A stretch of 64,000 nucleotides of DNA from Myxococcus stipitatus (GTDB lineage: Bacteria > Myxococcota > Myxococcia > Myxococcales > Myxococcaceae): assembly GCF_037414475.1 (NCBI RefSeq), contig NZ_CP147913.1, positions 3,596,001-3,660,000 on the forward strand, given 5' to 3'. The notes under the pieces are model-generated. The model did not search any database, was not told the DNA's origin, and worked only from the letters and a program-made list of their open reading frames with translations. Numbering within the stretch: position 1 is the first letter of the stretch; the number at the start of each line of letters is the position of its first letter. Of the stretch, positions 41,672 through 50,100 are shown in pieces. Position numbers and translations under genes: made by a program.

Positions 41672-44614
41672 ATGGTCAACACCCTAGCTTCCCCTGTCTC
41701 GCCGGCGGACTCCGCCACCCTCCTGCTGGTGGGCAGCGAGCGCGAGTGCCAGCGCGTGGAAGAGGCGCTCGCCCACGCGGGCATCGCCGCCGCTGTCCAG
41801 CGCGCCACGAGCCCCGACGCGCTGGAGGCCGCGCTGACGCGCCCCTGGTCGCTGGTCGTCTGCGGCTCGGAGGTCCCGGGCCTGGGCTTCGCCGAGGCCC
41901 AGGCACGGTGGCGCAAGCAGCAGAAGGACTTGCCCTTCGTGGTGCTGTCGCGCGAGTGGAGCGACGCCACGCTGGAGGCCAGCACCCAGGCCGGCGCCCG
42001 CGACTACGTCAGCGAGGACCGCTTCAACCGCATGGCGCCCGTGCTGCGCCGCGAGCTGCCGCTGGCCCGCGCGATGTCGCGCCATGACGCCACCACGGAA
42101 GAGCTGCTGCGCACCAACTGGATTCTGGGCAACATCCTGGACGCGCTGCCCTTCGTGCTCTTCGTGAAGGACGCGAAGACGCGCCGCCTCGTCGTGGTCA
42201 ACAAGACCTTCGCGGACGCGTTCAACGTCACCAAGGAGTGGCTGCTCGGCAAGCTGGACCACGACTACTTCCCGCCGGAGCAGGCCGACTCGTTCATCAC
42301 CATCGACACGGAGATTCTCGCCTCCAAGAAGATGCGCGCCTTCGAGGAGGTGGCCCGCGCCAGCGGCGTGGACCGCATCTTCGCCACGCGCAAGCTGCCG
42401 CTCCTGGATGACTCCGGCGAGGCCAGCTACCTCCTGGGCGTCACCGAGGACATCACCGAGCGCAAGCAGAACGAGGAGATGCTGCGCGCGTCCAAGGCGG
42501 AGCTGGAGGCGGCCAACAAGCAACTGGCCGCGAGCCTGGAGGAGATCAAGCGCACCCGCGCGGTGTCCGCCCGCTCGCTGGCGTCCTATCAGCAGCGCGC
42601 GCTGCAGATGGAGATCATCCGCCAGCAGAACGAGGACCTGGACCGGCTGGCCCAGGAGCTGGCGGTGGCCAAGCGCAACGAGGAGGAGCGCGCCCGCGAG
42701 GCCGAGGCCGCCGCCCGCCTCAAGAGCGAGTTCCTGGCCAACTTCAGCCACGAAATCCGCACGCCCCTCAACGGCATCATCGGCTACTGCGACCTCCTGA
42801 TGCGCGAGGAGGGCTCGCGGCTGACGGCCCACGGCCGGCGCGACCTCAACGTCGTGAAGACGAACGCCAAGACGCTGCTGGCGCTCATCAACGACATCCT
42901 GGACCTGTCCAAGATTGAAGCGGGCCGCGTGGAGGTCGTCACCGAGGCGGTGGACGTGCGCGAGCTGGCCGACGAGTGCATGGCCACGGTGAAGGAGTAC
43001 CTCAAGGGCAAGGACGTGGCCCTCACCACGAACATCGACGTGGCGGCGGGCATCCTGCGCACCGACGCGCTCAAGCTGCGGCAAATCATGCTCAACCTCT
43101 TGAGCAACGCCGCCAAGTTCACCGAGACGGGCGAGGTGGCGCTGAGCGTGGTGCCCTCCGGCGACGAGGTGGTGATGACGGTGGAGGACACCGGCGTCGG
43201 CATCCCCTCCGACCAGCTGCCCTTCATCTTCGAGAAGTTCCGCCAGGTGGACGGCTCCACCACGCGCAAGGTGGGCGGCACGGGCCTGGGGCTCGCCATC
43301 GTGCGGGAGCTGTCGCGGGTCCTGGGCGGCAACGTCACGGTGACGTCCACGCTGGGCCGGGGCACCACCTTCACCGTGCGCCTGCCCAACATCCTGGAGG
43401 CCCCCGCCGACGGCCAGAATGGCGTGGAGCGCGCGGTCCCCGTCGCGGAGGTGGCCCACCACCTCAACACCGTCGCGCAGCCGGGCAGCACGGTGCTGGT
43501 GGTGGATGACGACCCGCTCATCCAGCAGCTCGTCACCGGCCAATTGGCGCCCGCGGGCTTCAAGGTCGTGGTGGCCGAGGACGGCATCGCCGCGCTCAAG
43601 CGCGCCCGCGAGCTCAAGCCCCAGGCCATCCTCCTGGACATCCACCTGCCCAAGCTGGACGGCTGGTCCGTGCTCAGCCAGCTCAAGAGCGAGCCGACGC
43701 TGGCGGGCATCCCCGTCATCCTCATCTCCGTGGAGGAGCAGCGCGCGCGGGGCTTCTCGCTGGGGGCGTGTGAGTACCTGGTCAAGCCCGTGGAGCCGGA
43801 GCGGCTGGTGGAGGTGGTGCAGCGCAGCCTGGGCCAGACTCCCGGCGCCGCCACTGGCGTGGGCGAGGTGCTGGTGGTGGACGACGACGCGGCCACGCGC
43901 GAGCTCGTCAGCCGCAACCTGCGCCGCGCGGGCTTCAGCACCGCCGAGGCACGCAACGGCGAGGACGCGCTGCTCAAGGCGCGCGTGTCTCCGCCGTCAC
44001 TCGTCGTGCTGGATTTGATGATGCCCAACCTGGACGGCTTCGAGGTGCTGCGGCGCCTGCGCGCCGAGAAGCTCCAGGTCCCCGTCGTCGTGCTCACCGG
44101 CAAGTCGCTCACGTCCGAGGAGGAAGCGCTCCTGCGCGACGGCTTCGCCGGCTTCGTGAAGAAGGGAGGCCACGCGCTCGAGGACGTCATCGCTCAAGCC
44201 AAGGGCCTCTTGTTGTCCCAGCGCGCCGCCACCGCCGGAAGGCTGCCGCGCATCTTGTATGTGGAAGACAGTGCCCAGAATCGGGACATCGTCCGGCGCT
44301 ACCTCGGTGGACTGTTCGAGGTCATCGAGGCGGAGGATGGAGAACACGGACTGGAGCGCGCCACGCGCGACAACCCAGACCTCATCTTGATGGACTTGTC
44401 CCTGCCGCGCCTGGATGGTTGGGAGGCAACACGCCGCTTGCGTGCGGTGCCCTCCGTGGCCAACGTGCCGGTCATCGCGGTGACTGCGCATGCGGGGCGG
44501 GAGTATCAAGACAAAGCACACGCGGCGGGCTGCACCGCGTACCTCACCAAGCCCCTTGATCGTGACCAGTTGCTCGAGATGATTCGCAAGCATCTAGGGA
44601 GAAGCCATGGTTGA
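41672..44614 (+). CDS. Hybrid histidine kinase: pseudo-receiver, PAS, kinase, three receivers
   Basis: 980 residues, no membrane helix. Residues ~14-130 look like a receiver whose phosphoacceptor Asp is replaced: SLVVCGSEVPG has Gly65 where Asp is expected. A PAS domain (~145-265) ends with VTEDITERK, then a coiled coil (~268-350). The kinase core has H-box FSHEIRTPLN (His360), N-box LLSNAAKF, DTGVGIP and GTGLGLAI. Three C-terminal receivers follow, each with an intact Asp (ILLDIHLP, VVLDLMMP, ILMDLSLP). Multi-receiver kinases can run internal phosphorelays. The stop overlaps the start of the next receiver gene by 8 bp. Together with FIST and the cytochrome it forms one signalling operon. Confidence 0.93.
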   Translation: MVNTLASPVSPADSATLLLVGSERECQRVEEALAHAGIAAAVQRATSPDALEAALTRPWSLVVCGSEVPGLGFAEAQARWRKQQKDLPFVVLSREWSDATLEASTQAGARDYVSEDRFNRMAPVLRRELPLARAMSRHDATTEELLRTNWILGNILDALPFVLFVKDAKTRRLVVVNKTFADAFNVTKEWLLGKLDHDYFPPEQADSFITIDTEILASKKMRAFEEVARASGVDRIFATRKLPLLDDSGEASYLLGVTEDITERKQNEEMLRASKAELEAANKQLAASLEEIKRTRAVSARSLASYQQRALQMEIIRQQNEDLDRLAQELAVAKRNEEERAREAEAAARLKSEFLANFSHEIRTPLNGIIGYCDLLMREEGSRLTAHGRRDLNVVKTNAKTLLALINDILDLSKIEAGRVEVVTEAVDVRELADECMATVKEYLKGKDVALTTNIDVAAGILRTDALKLRQIMLNLLSNAAKFTETGEVALSVVPSGDEVVMTVEDTGVGIPSDQLPFIFEKFRQVDGSTTRKVGGTGLGLAIVRELSRVLGGNVTVTSTLGRGTTFTVRLPNILEAPADGQNGVERAVPVAEVAHHLNTVAQPGSTVLVVDDDPLIQQLVTGQLAPAGFKVVVAEDGIAALKRARELKPQAILLDIHLPKLDGWSVLSQLKSEPTLAGIPVILISVEEQRARGFSLGACEYLVKPVEPERLVEVVQRSLGQTPGAATGVGEVLVVDDDAATRELVSRNLRRAGFSTAEARNGEDALLKARVSPPSLVVLDLMMPNLDGFEVLRRLRAEKLQVPVVVLTGKSLTSEEEALLRDGFAGFVKKGGHALEDVIAQAKGLLLSQRAATAGRLPRILYVEDSAQNRDIVRRYLGGLFEVIEAEDGEHGLERATRDNPDLILMDLSLPRLDGWEATRRLRAVPSVANVPVIAVTAHAGREYQDKAHAAGCTAYLTKPLDRDQLLEMIRKHLGRSHG

Positions 44615-45002
44615 AGAAAAAGCACGCGTCCTGGTGGTGGACGATGACCCGGACCTGCTCGACCTCGTCCAGCGCTCGCTGAGCAGCTACGGCTTCGAGG
44701 TGCTGACGCACACGTCGGCCTTGGGCGTCTCCAACCTGGTCAGCGCCTCCGAGCCGGACTTCGTCCTCATCGACGTCAACTTCCCCGCCCTCAAGGGCGA
44801 CAAGGTCGTCAACCTCGCGCGGCAGTACGCCTCCGCGAAGACCAAGTTCATCCTCTACTCCGCCTCGGATGAGTCCAAGCTGCGCTCGCTCGCACTGGCC
44901 TCCGGCGCGGATGGATACATCTCCAAGAGCGTCCAGGGAGAGGACCTCGCCAACCGGCTGCGCACCTTCCGACTCAAGCCACGCCCACCCGCAGTCCCCT
45001 GA
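44607..45002 (+). CDS. Stand-alone receiver protein, last gene of the FIST-kinase operon
   Basis: 131 residues of CheY-like receiver only. Intact features: VVDDD pocket, Asp in LIDVNFP, Ser/Thr region LYSASDES and Lys in YISKS. It overlaps the hybrid kinase stop by 8 bp and should be its phosphorylation target. By hand alignment about 80 of 121 positions are identical to the receiver at 49687, including the distinctive LGVSNLV and ASGADGYI. There is no output domain, so it probably regulates by binding. A strong hairpin terminator lies 18 bp downstream. Confidence 0.93.
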   Translation: MVEEKARVLVVDDDPDLLDLVQRSLSSYGFEVLTHTSALGVSNLVSASEPDFVLIDVNFPALKGDKVVNLARQYASAKTKFILYSASDESKLRSLALASGADGYISKSVQGEDLANRLRTFRLKPRPPAVP

Positions 45003-45019
45003 AGTCGCTGTGTCCTTCA

Positions 45020-45052
45020 CGGGCCTGAGGCCCTCCAAGGTCCTCAGGCCCG
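45020..45052 (+). terminator. Terminator of the cytochrome-FIST-kinase-receiver operon
   Basis: CGGGCCTGAGG (45020-45030) pairs perfectly over 11 bp with CCTCAGGCCCG (45042-45052), loop 11 nt, 18 bp after the receiver stop. There is no clear U tract downstream, so it may act with other factors. Confidence 0.6.
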
Positions 45053-45160
45053 GAGCACCTCGCCACATCCCGTAGCGAGCCACGTCCGCCGTCTCAGACA
45101 GGCACGACTCCTTCGCGTCCTCATCCTTGAGTGCCCACCCCATCCCCTCTGGAGGGCCCC

Positions 45161-46054
45161 ATGCACACGTCACCCGGTTACAGTTTCGCGGAAAAATTGC
45201 GGCAAGAACTGGATACCCCTCTTTTCAACCCGCTGCTGAAGAAGTGGGTGGGACGCGGGGAGCTGGACTACGAGGTCTATCTCAAGACACCGCAGCTCTT
45301 GTCGTTGCAGTCGGGCGAGGCCGAGCGTGTCGCCCACGACGAGCTGATGTTTCAGGTGGTGCATCAGGCGCAGGAGCTGTGGCTGAAGCTGGCCTCGCGC
45401 GAGACGGTGGAGGTGGTGGCGGAGCTGGACCGCGACGCGCTGTGGGCCGCGTCCGCGCGGCTGGAGCGGGTGGTGCGCATCCTCCGCGGCCTGTCCTCCG
45501 AGCTGGGCGTGCTGGAGACGATGACGCCGGACACCTACCAGGTCATCCGCCGCAGCCTGGGCAATGGCAGCGGACAGGAGTCACCGGGTTACAACATGCT
45601 CCGCAAGGCGGCGGAGGGACTGGCGCTGGCGCTGGAGCGGCTCCTCGCGCGCCGCGCGCAGACGGTCCTCGGCGTCTACCGAGGCGGGCCGGATGACTTG
45701 AAGCGCCTGTGCGAGCAGATGCTGGACGTGGACGAGGCCTTCCAGGGCTGGCTGCACGCGCACTTCCAATTGGTGCGGCGCACCATCGGCGTGGACCGCT
45801 CGGTGAAGGCGCTGGACGGGCTGCCCACGCAGGTGCTGGCGGGGCGCATGACGCTGCCCCTGTTCCGCAACCTCTGGGACGCACGCGTGGAGCTGACCGC
45901 CAGCTGGCGGCGCGAGGGCGGCCATGCCCCCGGCGCCAGCCGCGAGGGTTGCATGGAGGGCGCCATGGGCGTGGGCGCCTACGCCCCCCCCATGCCCAGC
46001 GGCGCGTGCCCCATGCACGCGGGCCTGACCTCCGCGACGAGGGGCGACTCGTGA
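45161..46054 (+). CDS. Atypical tryptophan 2,3-dioxygenase-family heme protein
   Basis: 297 residues, with GGAGGG four bases before the ATG. The TDO fold signature is clear: YLKTPQLLSLQ, HDELMFQVVHQAQELWLK (distal-type His68) and LETMTPDTYQVIRRSLGNGS. The proximal heme ligand is likely His201 in HAHFQLVRRTIG (family H-xxx-V-x-R-x-IG). Two features of true tryptophan dioxygenases are missing as I recall the family: the arginine of FQSxQFR aligns with Asn145, and the GTGGSSG substrate loop is replaced (SVKALDGLPTQ). It may act on another aromatic substrate, as do other members of the heme-dependent aromatic oxygenase superfamily. The C-terminal ~45 residues are Gly/Ala/Met-rich. Translation is coupled to the methyltransferase by GTGA. 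Confidence 0.8.
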   Translation: MHTSPGYSFAEKLRQELDTPLFNPLLKKWVGRGELDYEVYLKTPQLLSLQSGEAERVAHDELMFQVVHQAQELWLKLASRETVEVVAELDRDALWAASARLERVVRILRGLSSELGVLETMTPDTYQVIRRSLGNGSGQESPGYNMLRKAAEGLALALERLLARRAQTVLGVYRGGPDDLKRLCEQMLDVDEAFQGWLHAHFQLVRRTIGVDRSVKALDGLPTQVLAGRMTLPLFRNLWDARVELTASWRREGGHAPGASREGCMEGAMGVGAYAPPMPSGACPMHAGLTSATRGDS

Positions 46055-47094
46055 AGGAGGTGCCCCGCCCGCTGGCGGAGTCACCGCGCGCGCTGTTGCA
46101 CCTGCTCTACAATGGCGCGAAGGCCGTGGACGTGGTGGAGGCGTCGCTCCAGCTGGGGCTGCTCGACTCGCTGGAGGGCCCCTCCCCCATCACCCTCGCG
46201 GAGCTGTCCGCGAAGCACTCGCTGGTGCCGGGCCGGCTCTACAAGCTTCTGGACTGCCTGGAGAGCCTGGGGCTGGTGAAGCGCGAGCAGGACACGGACG
46301 CGCTCGCGTCGGCGCGATACAGCGCGGTGGCGGGCCTGCGCGAGGCGGCCCTCGCGGTGGTGGGGCCTCAGTCCAGGGAGAGGGACCGTGAGAAGTTCGC
46401 CTGGCGCAAGCTGTACGGGCACCTGCCCGAGGTGCTGCGCGGCCAGCACTCCATCTCCCCCGACGACTTCGACTGGCCGCTGCGCACCCCGGAGCAACTG
46501 GAGGGCTTCGAGACGAGCATGGCCGTGGGCCTGCCGCCCATCCTGGAGAGCCTGCGTCAGCACGGGGCACGGCTCTGGCGGGACGGCATGCGGGTGCTCG
46601 ACGTGGGCGGCGGAGATGGAAGCCTCGCGGCGCACCTGACGCGCGAGCACCCCACCGCGCGCGTGGACGTCTACAACCTGCCCGCCACCCAGCCGCTGGT
46701 GGAGCGCACGCGCGAGCGCTTCGAGCTGGGGCCCTCGAGATTGGGCTTCGTGGCCGGGGACTTCCTCCAGGAGCCGCTGCCTGGCGGTTATGACGTGCTG
46801 ATGTTCGTGCGGGTGCTGCACGACTGGTCCGCGCAGACGGCGCTCCACCTGCTGAAGTCCGCGTGGGCCGCGCTGCCCTCCGGTGGACGCGTCATCATCT
46901 GCGAGGAGTTCCGCACGGCGGAGCGCCTGGCCGCGCAGTTCTTCTGGACGTACTTCCTCATCGGCGTGGACTCGTGTGTCAGCCGGCTGCGCGAGGTGGA
47001 GCACTACCAGCGGATGCTCCAGGAGGCGGGCTTCCACGACACCCAGGTGCTCAGCGGTGGACCCTTCGAGCTGGTGACGGCCGTCAAGCCCTGA
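46051..47094 (+). CDS. SAM-dependent methyltransferase (O-methyltransferase-like)
   Basis: 347 residues starting at GTG 46051, whose GTGA overlaps the TDO-like stop; GAGGGG lies six bases upstream. The N-terminal ~100 residues are a dimerisation winged-helix domain (LAELSAKHSLVPGRLYKLLD). The C-terminal Rossmann domain has the SAM motif VLDVGGGDGS, the following acidic strand ARVDVYNLP, and the catalytic-region RVLHDWS, whose His is the base in plant-like O-methyltransferases. That set matches small-molecule O-methyltransferases of secondary metabolism. Its likely substrate is the product of the coupled heme protein, a two-step tailoring of an aromatic compound, which is inference. Confidence 0.88.
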   Translation: MKEVPRPLAESPRALLHLLYNGAKAVDVVEASLQLGLLDSLEGPSPITLAELSAKHSLVPGRLYKLLDCLESLGLVKREQDTDALASARYSAVAGLREAALAVVGPQSRERDREKFAWRKLYGHLPEVLRGQHSISPDDFDWPLRTPEQLEGFETSMAVGLPPILESLRQHGARLWRDGMRVLDVGGGDGSLAAHLTREHPTARVDVYNLPATQPLVERTRERFELGPSRLGFVAGDFLQEPLPGGYDVLMFVRVLHDWSAQTALHLLKSAWAALPSGGRVIICEEFRTAERLAAQFFWTYFLIGVDSCVSRLREVEHYQRMLQEAGFHDTQVLSGGPFELVTAVKP

Positions 47095-47112
47095 CGCCGC
47101 TCACGACAGCAA

Positions 47113-47151
47113 CGGGCCAGGGCAGGCGCTGCGTGTCTCTGCCCTGGCCCG
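47113..47151. terminator. Bidirectional terminator between convergent genes
   Basis: CGGGCCAGGGCA (47113-47124) pairs perfectly over 12 bp with TGCCCTGGCCCG (47140-47151) around a 15-nt loop. It lies 19 bp after the methyltransferase stop and 119 bp after the convergent regulator stop, so it can end both transcripts. Confidence 0.65.
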
Positions 47152-47269
47152 CCAGAGTTCTGTCCTGTCACGCCCTGGCGCGGGGGGAGGGGAGGAGCGC
47201 CAAGGGTCCTCACACCCTGCCACGCCCGCCAATTGCTTCCCATTGCCTGCAAGTGCCGACCCTGGAGTC

Positions 47270-47971
47270 TCACACACCTGCCGGACGGTGAACGCCCAGC
47301 TGGCACGCCAGGACAGCCAGCTGCGTGCGGTTCTCCGAGCCCAGCTTCTTGTAGATGCTGGTGATGTGCGCCTTCACCGTGCGCTCGGTGATGCTCAAGC
47401 ACGCGGCAATCTTCAGGTTGTCCGCGCCCGCCGCCACGTACCCCAGCACCTCGCGCTCGCGGGGCGTGAGCAGCCCCAGCTCCACGCCCCCCAAGGGCAC
47501 CTCCTCCTGCGGCAGGAAGCCCGGCACGGACGGCCCCCAGGACAGTCCGGTGGGCATCAGCCGCTCGCCCCGCGCCACCCGGGTGACGGCCTCCACCACG
47601 TCCGCGCAGCCCACGTTGTGCTTCCACAGGTAGCCCGCGGCGCCCGCGTGGAGACATTGCTCCACGACGTCCTGCTCGTGATGACTCGACAACACCAGCG
47701 CCTTCACGGACGGGTAGAAGTCGTGCAGGCACTGCAACACCGTCAGCCCCGTCTCCGTCCCATCCTGGTCCGGCGGCACCAGCCTCAAGTCCAGCACCGC
47801 CACGTGCGGCATGTGCTCCCGAACCCGCGCCAGGAACGGCGGCGTCTGCGAGCAACGCGCCACCACGTCCATCCCCGCGTTCTCCAGGACCAACACCAGA
47901 CTCTCCCTGAAGACCTGCTGGTCCTCCAGGAGGGCCACTCGGATTCGCTCATTGGAAATGTCTGTCGTCAT
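47270..47971 (-). CDS. NarL/FixJ-type response regulator with LuxR HTH
   Basis: 233 residues from ATG 47971; a second ATG directly before and one at 47992 are possible, with TGGAGTG just upstream. The receiver has the acidic pair (LLEDQ), Asp in VAVLDLRLVPP, Thr/Ser region LSSHHEQD and Lys in YLWKHN. The C-terminal LuxR HTH has LTPREREVLGYVAAGADN and the recognition region TERTVKAHITSIYKKLG. It should bind DNA when phosphorylated. It is divergent from the histidine kinase at 48248, with four phased TGTTCA repeats between them, so kinase and regulator probably form a pair. Confidence 0.93.
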   Translation of the reverse strand: MTTDISNERIRVALLEDQQVFRESLVLVLENAGMDVVARCSQTPPFLARVREHMPHVAVLDLRLVPPDQDGTETGLTVLQCLHDFYPSVKALVLSSHHEQDVVEQCLHAGAAGYLWKHNVGCADVVEAVTRVARGERLMPTGLSWGPSVPGFLPQEEVPLGGVELGLLTPREREVLGYVAAGADNLKIAACLSITERTVKAHITSIYKKLGSENRTQLAVLACQLGVHRPAGV

Positions 47972-48034
47972 CATCACTCCAGATGCAATCAAAGCTCTCG
48001 GGATTCATCGTGACGAGCGTCACCGGCTCGCGCG

Positions 48035-48076
48035 TGTTCATCAGACGATGTTCAAACCGTGTTCAACCAATGTTCA
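48035..48076. repeat. Four phased direct repeats TGTTCA(A) between regulator and kinase
   Basis: TGTTCA occurs at 48035-48040, 48049-48054, 48060-48065 and 48071-48076, all in the same orientation. Three carry a following A. Start spacings are 14, 11 and 11 bp, roughly one helical turn. They sit in the divergent region between the NarL-type regulator (start 47971) and the kinase (start 48248), and look like a binding array. Confidence 0.6.
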
Positions 48077-48247
48077 AAGCTGGGATGAATCCGTATCGGG
48101 TGGGCGCGCGTAGCTCAGACATCCAGACTCCGCGCGGCGGGGAATGGACACGCGGTTCCACACAACACAACACCTCTGCGGGCTCGGAGTCCTCACATGG
48201 GGCGCTCGCGCTTGCCGCGTCTCGCGGCCTGGGTTACTGCTCAAGGC

Positions 48248-49474
48248 ATGTCACCCGACTCTTCGTCTGAGAATGAGCTCACGGCCATCCTCGAGAAGGT
48301 GAGGAAGACACATGGGCCGGATTTCCTGCGTGAGCCACGCGAATCCGCCAGACACACCTGGGCGCTGGAAGGGCTCGCGGGTGCGCTCGCGGTGCTGCGC
48401 GGCGACGAGGTGTTGCTGGTCAACCATCGCTGGCAATCGCTGACGCTGGCGCGAGGGCCCTGGCGTCACCTGTCGGACAGTGGCCACGACGCCGGGCCGG
48501 AGCTGCTCACCCTGCGCAGCGCCGTGGCCGCCGAGGCGCGCGCGCTGGAGCACCTGCCGGACGACGGTGAGCACCTGGCCCGCTACAGCTATGCGGGAGG
48601 CCATCAGCTCCTGGAGGTGCGGGTGCGGCGGGTGAGCCCCGGACTCACCCCGCCGGTGGTGCTGGCGCTCGCGCGCGACATCACCGAGGAGGCGCTCACG
48701 GAGGAGGCGCTCACGAAGGAGCGCCGCGCGCTGGCGGAGCGTGAGCACCTGCGAATGTTGAGTGAGCAGGCGTCTGGAATCGCACACGACCTGAGCAGCC
48801 TGCTGGTGGCGATGAAGCTCCGCCTGGAGCTGCTCCAGATGAACAGCGCCAAGGCCAAGGCGCCGGAGCCTCCCGCGCACGTGGACACGCTCCTGCGCAT
48901 CGTCGCGGACGCCAGCACCCGGCTGGGGCGCCTCAGGGACTACGCGCGGCAGCAGCCCGAGTCCCCCATGGAGCCCGTGCAGTTGGCGGAGGTGGTGAGC
49001 GACGCGGTGGAAATCGCGCGGGGGGAGCTGGAGAGCCGCGCCGCGAAAGAAGGGCTCTTCCTGCGGCTGGAGGTGGACGTGCCCCGGCTGCCGCTGGTGG
49101 AGAGCTCGTCGGCGGACCTGCGCTGCGTCTTCCTCAACCTGCTGCGCAACGCGCGCGACGCCATGCCGCGCGGAGGCACCGTGCGCGTGCGAGGACAGCG
49201 CACGCAGGGCCAGGCCGTCATCACCGTGGAGGACGAGGGCACCGGCATCCCCGAGGAGCACCTGCACTCCATCTTCCAGCCCTTCTTCACCACCAAGGGT
49301 CGTCACGGCACGGGCCTGGGGCTGTCCATGGCCCACGACGTGGTGAGCCGCGCGCGCGGCACGCTCATCGCCGCCAACCGCCCGGAAGGGGGCGCCATCT
49401 TCACCCTCACCTTCCCCCTGCTGCCCGGGAAGAGGTCCCACCGGGCCCCCGCGCCCGAGTACCGTTCAAGTTGA
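48248..49474 (+). CDS. Histidine kinase (NtrB-like)
   Basis: 408 residues from ATG 48248, without a membrane helix. A PAS-like sensory part precedes the core (ALAVLRGDEVLLVNHRWQSL), with DITEEALTEEALTKE at its end. The H-box is GIAHDLSSLLVAMK, the N-box FLNLLRNARDA, and G motifs are DEGTGIPEE and GTGLGLSM. The HDLxx H-box matches the NtrB/HisKA class. It is divergent from the NarL-type regulator and is followed by a hairpin and then a receiver gene, so it has two plausible cognate receivers. Confidence 0.9.
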   Translation: MSPDSSSENELTAILEKVRKTHGPDFLREPRESARHTWALEGLAGALAVLRGDEVLLVNHRWQSLTLARGPWRHLSDSGHDAGPELLTLRSAVAAEARALEHLPDDGEHLARYSYAGGHQLLEVRVRRVSPGLTPPVVLALARDITEEALTEEALTKERRALAEREHLRMLSEQASGIAHDLSSLLVAMKLRLELLQMNSAKAKAPEPPAHVDTLLRIVADASTRLGRLRDYARQQPESPMEPVQLAEVVSDAVEIARGELESRAAKEGLFLRLEVDVPRLPLVESSSADLRCVFLNLLRNARDAMPRGGTVRVRGQRTQGQAVITVEDEGTGIPEEHLHSIFQPFFTTKGRHGTGLGLSMAHDVVSRARGTLIAANRPEGGAIFTLTFPLLPGKRSHRAPAPEYRSS

Positions 49475-49481
49475 GAACCCG

Positions 49482-49507
49482 CACCCACCCCGGAACCGGG
49501 GCGGGTG
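49482..49507 (+). terminator. Candidate terminator after the NtrB-like kinase
   Basis: CACCC (49482-49486) with GGGTG (49503-49507) and CCCC (49488-49491) with GGGG (49498-49501), one A-C mismatch between the two stems, loop GGAACC. Seven bp after the kinase stop. Confidence 0.45.
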
Positions 49508-49686
49508 GACAAGCACCCTGACGGCCCGTTATGGGCCCATGCCTCACGGCGAGGACCCGCGGCCGTTGCAACGAGATGTGGCGACAGCGAGCCGGCGGCT
49601 AGGTGATAATTCGTAGGCCACCCGGCCCGGTGGCGACTTCCGGTGGGCCGCGGCATCCAGTCCGCGCTCCCTTTGGGGGAGGAGTC

Positions 49687-50091
49687 ATGTCGGAGATGAA
49701 GATCCGCGTGCTGGTGGTGGACGACGACCAGGAGCAGCTGACGTTGGCGGAGCGCTCGTTGTCGGCGTATGGGTTCGACGTGCGGACGCACCGCTCCTCG
49801 TTGGGCGTGTCGAACCTGGTGCGCTCGACGTTGCCAGACTTGGTGTTGCTGGACGTGAACATCCCCGCGCTCACCGGGGACAAGGTGCTGACGCTGGCGC
49901 GAGGGCAGGCCCCGGCGGGCACGCTCTTCGTGCTCTTCTCCGCGTCGGACGAGTCCACGCTGCGCCAGTTGGCGAAGGCCTCCGGCGCGGACGGCTACAT
50001 CACCAAGAGCACCCAGGGCGAGGACCTGGCCAAGAAGCTCCACGCCATCCACGCCAAGGCCCGGGGCACCGCGTCACCCTCCGCGCCCTGA
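49687..50091 (+). CDS. Stand-alone receiver protein (paralogue of the 44607 receiver)
   Basis: 134 residues of receiver only. GGAGGAG lies 3 bp before the ATG. It keeps VVDDD, Asp in LLDVNIP, Ser in LFSASDES and Lys in YITKS. Its sequence closely follows the receiver at 44607 (about 80 identities in 121 positions by hand), including LGVSNLV, ASGADGYI and QGEDLA. It is separated from the upstream kinase by a hairpin and 212 bp, so it is probably separately transcribed. It is convergent with the ABC1 kinase gene, 9 bp away. Confidence 0.93.
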   Translation: MSEMKIRVLVVDDDQEQLTLAERSLSAYGFDVRTHRSSLGVSNLVRSTLPDLVLLDVNIPALTGDKVLTLARGQAPAGTLFVLFSASDESTLRQLAKASGADGYITKSTQGEDLAKKLHAIHAKARGTASPSAP

Positions 50092-50100
50092 GCCCCCAGC

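Noticed and set aside
45161-47094. Part of a large secondary-metabolite gene cluster
   Set aside because: No PKS, NRPS, carrier or other tailoring gene is adjacent, so only a two-gene unit is supported.
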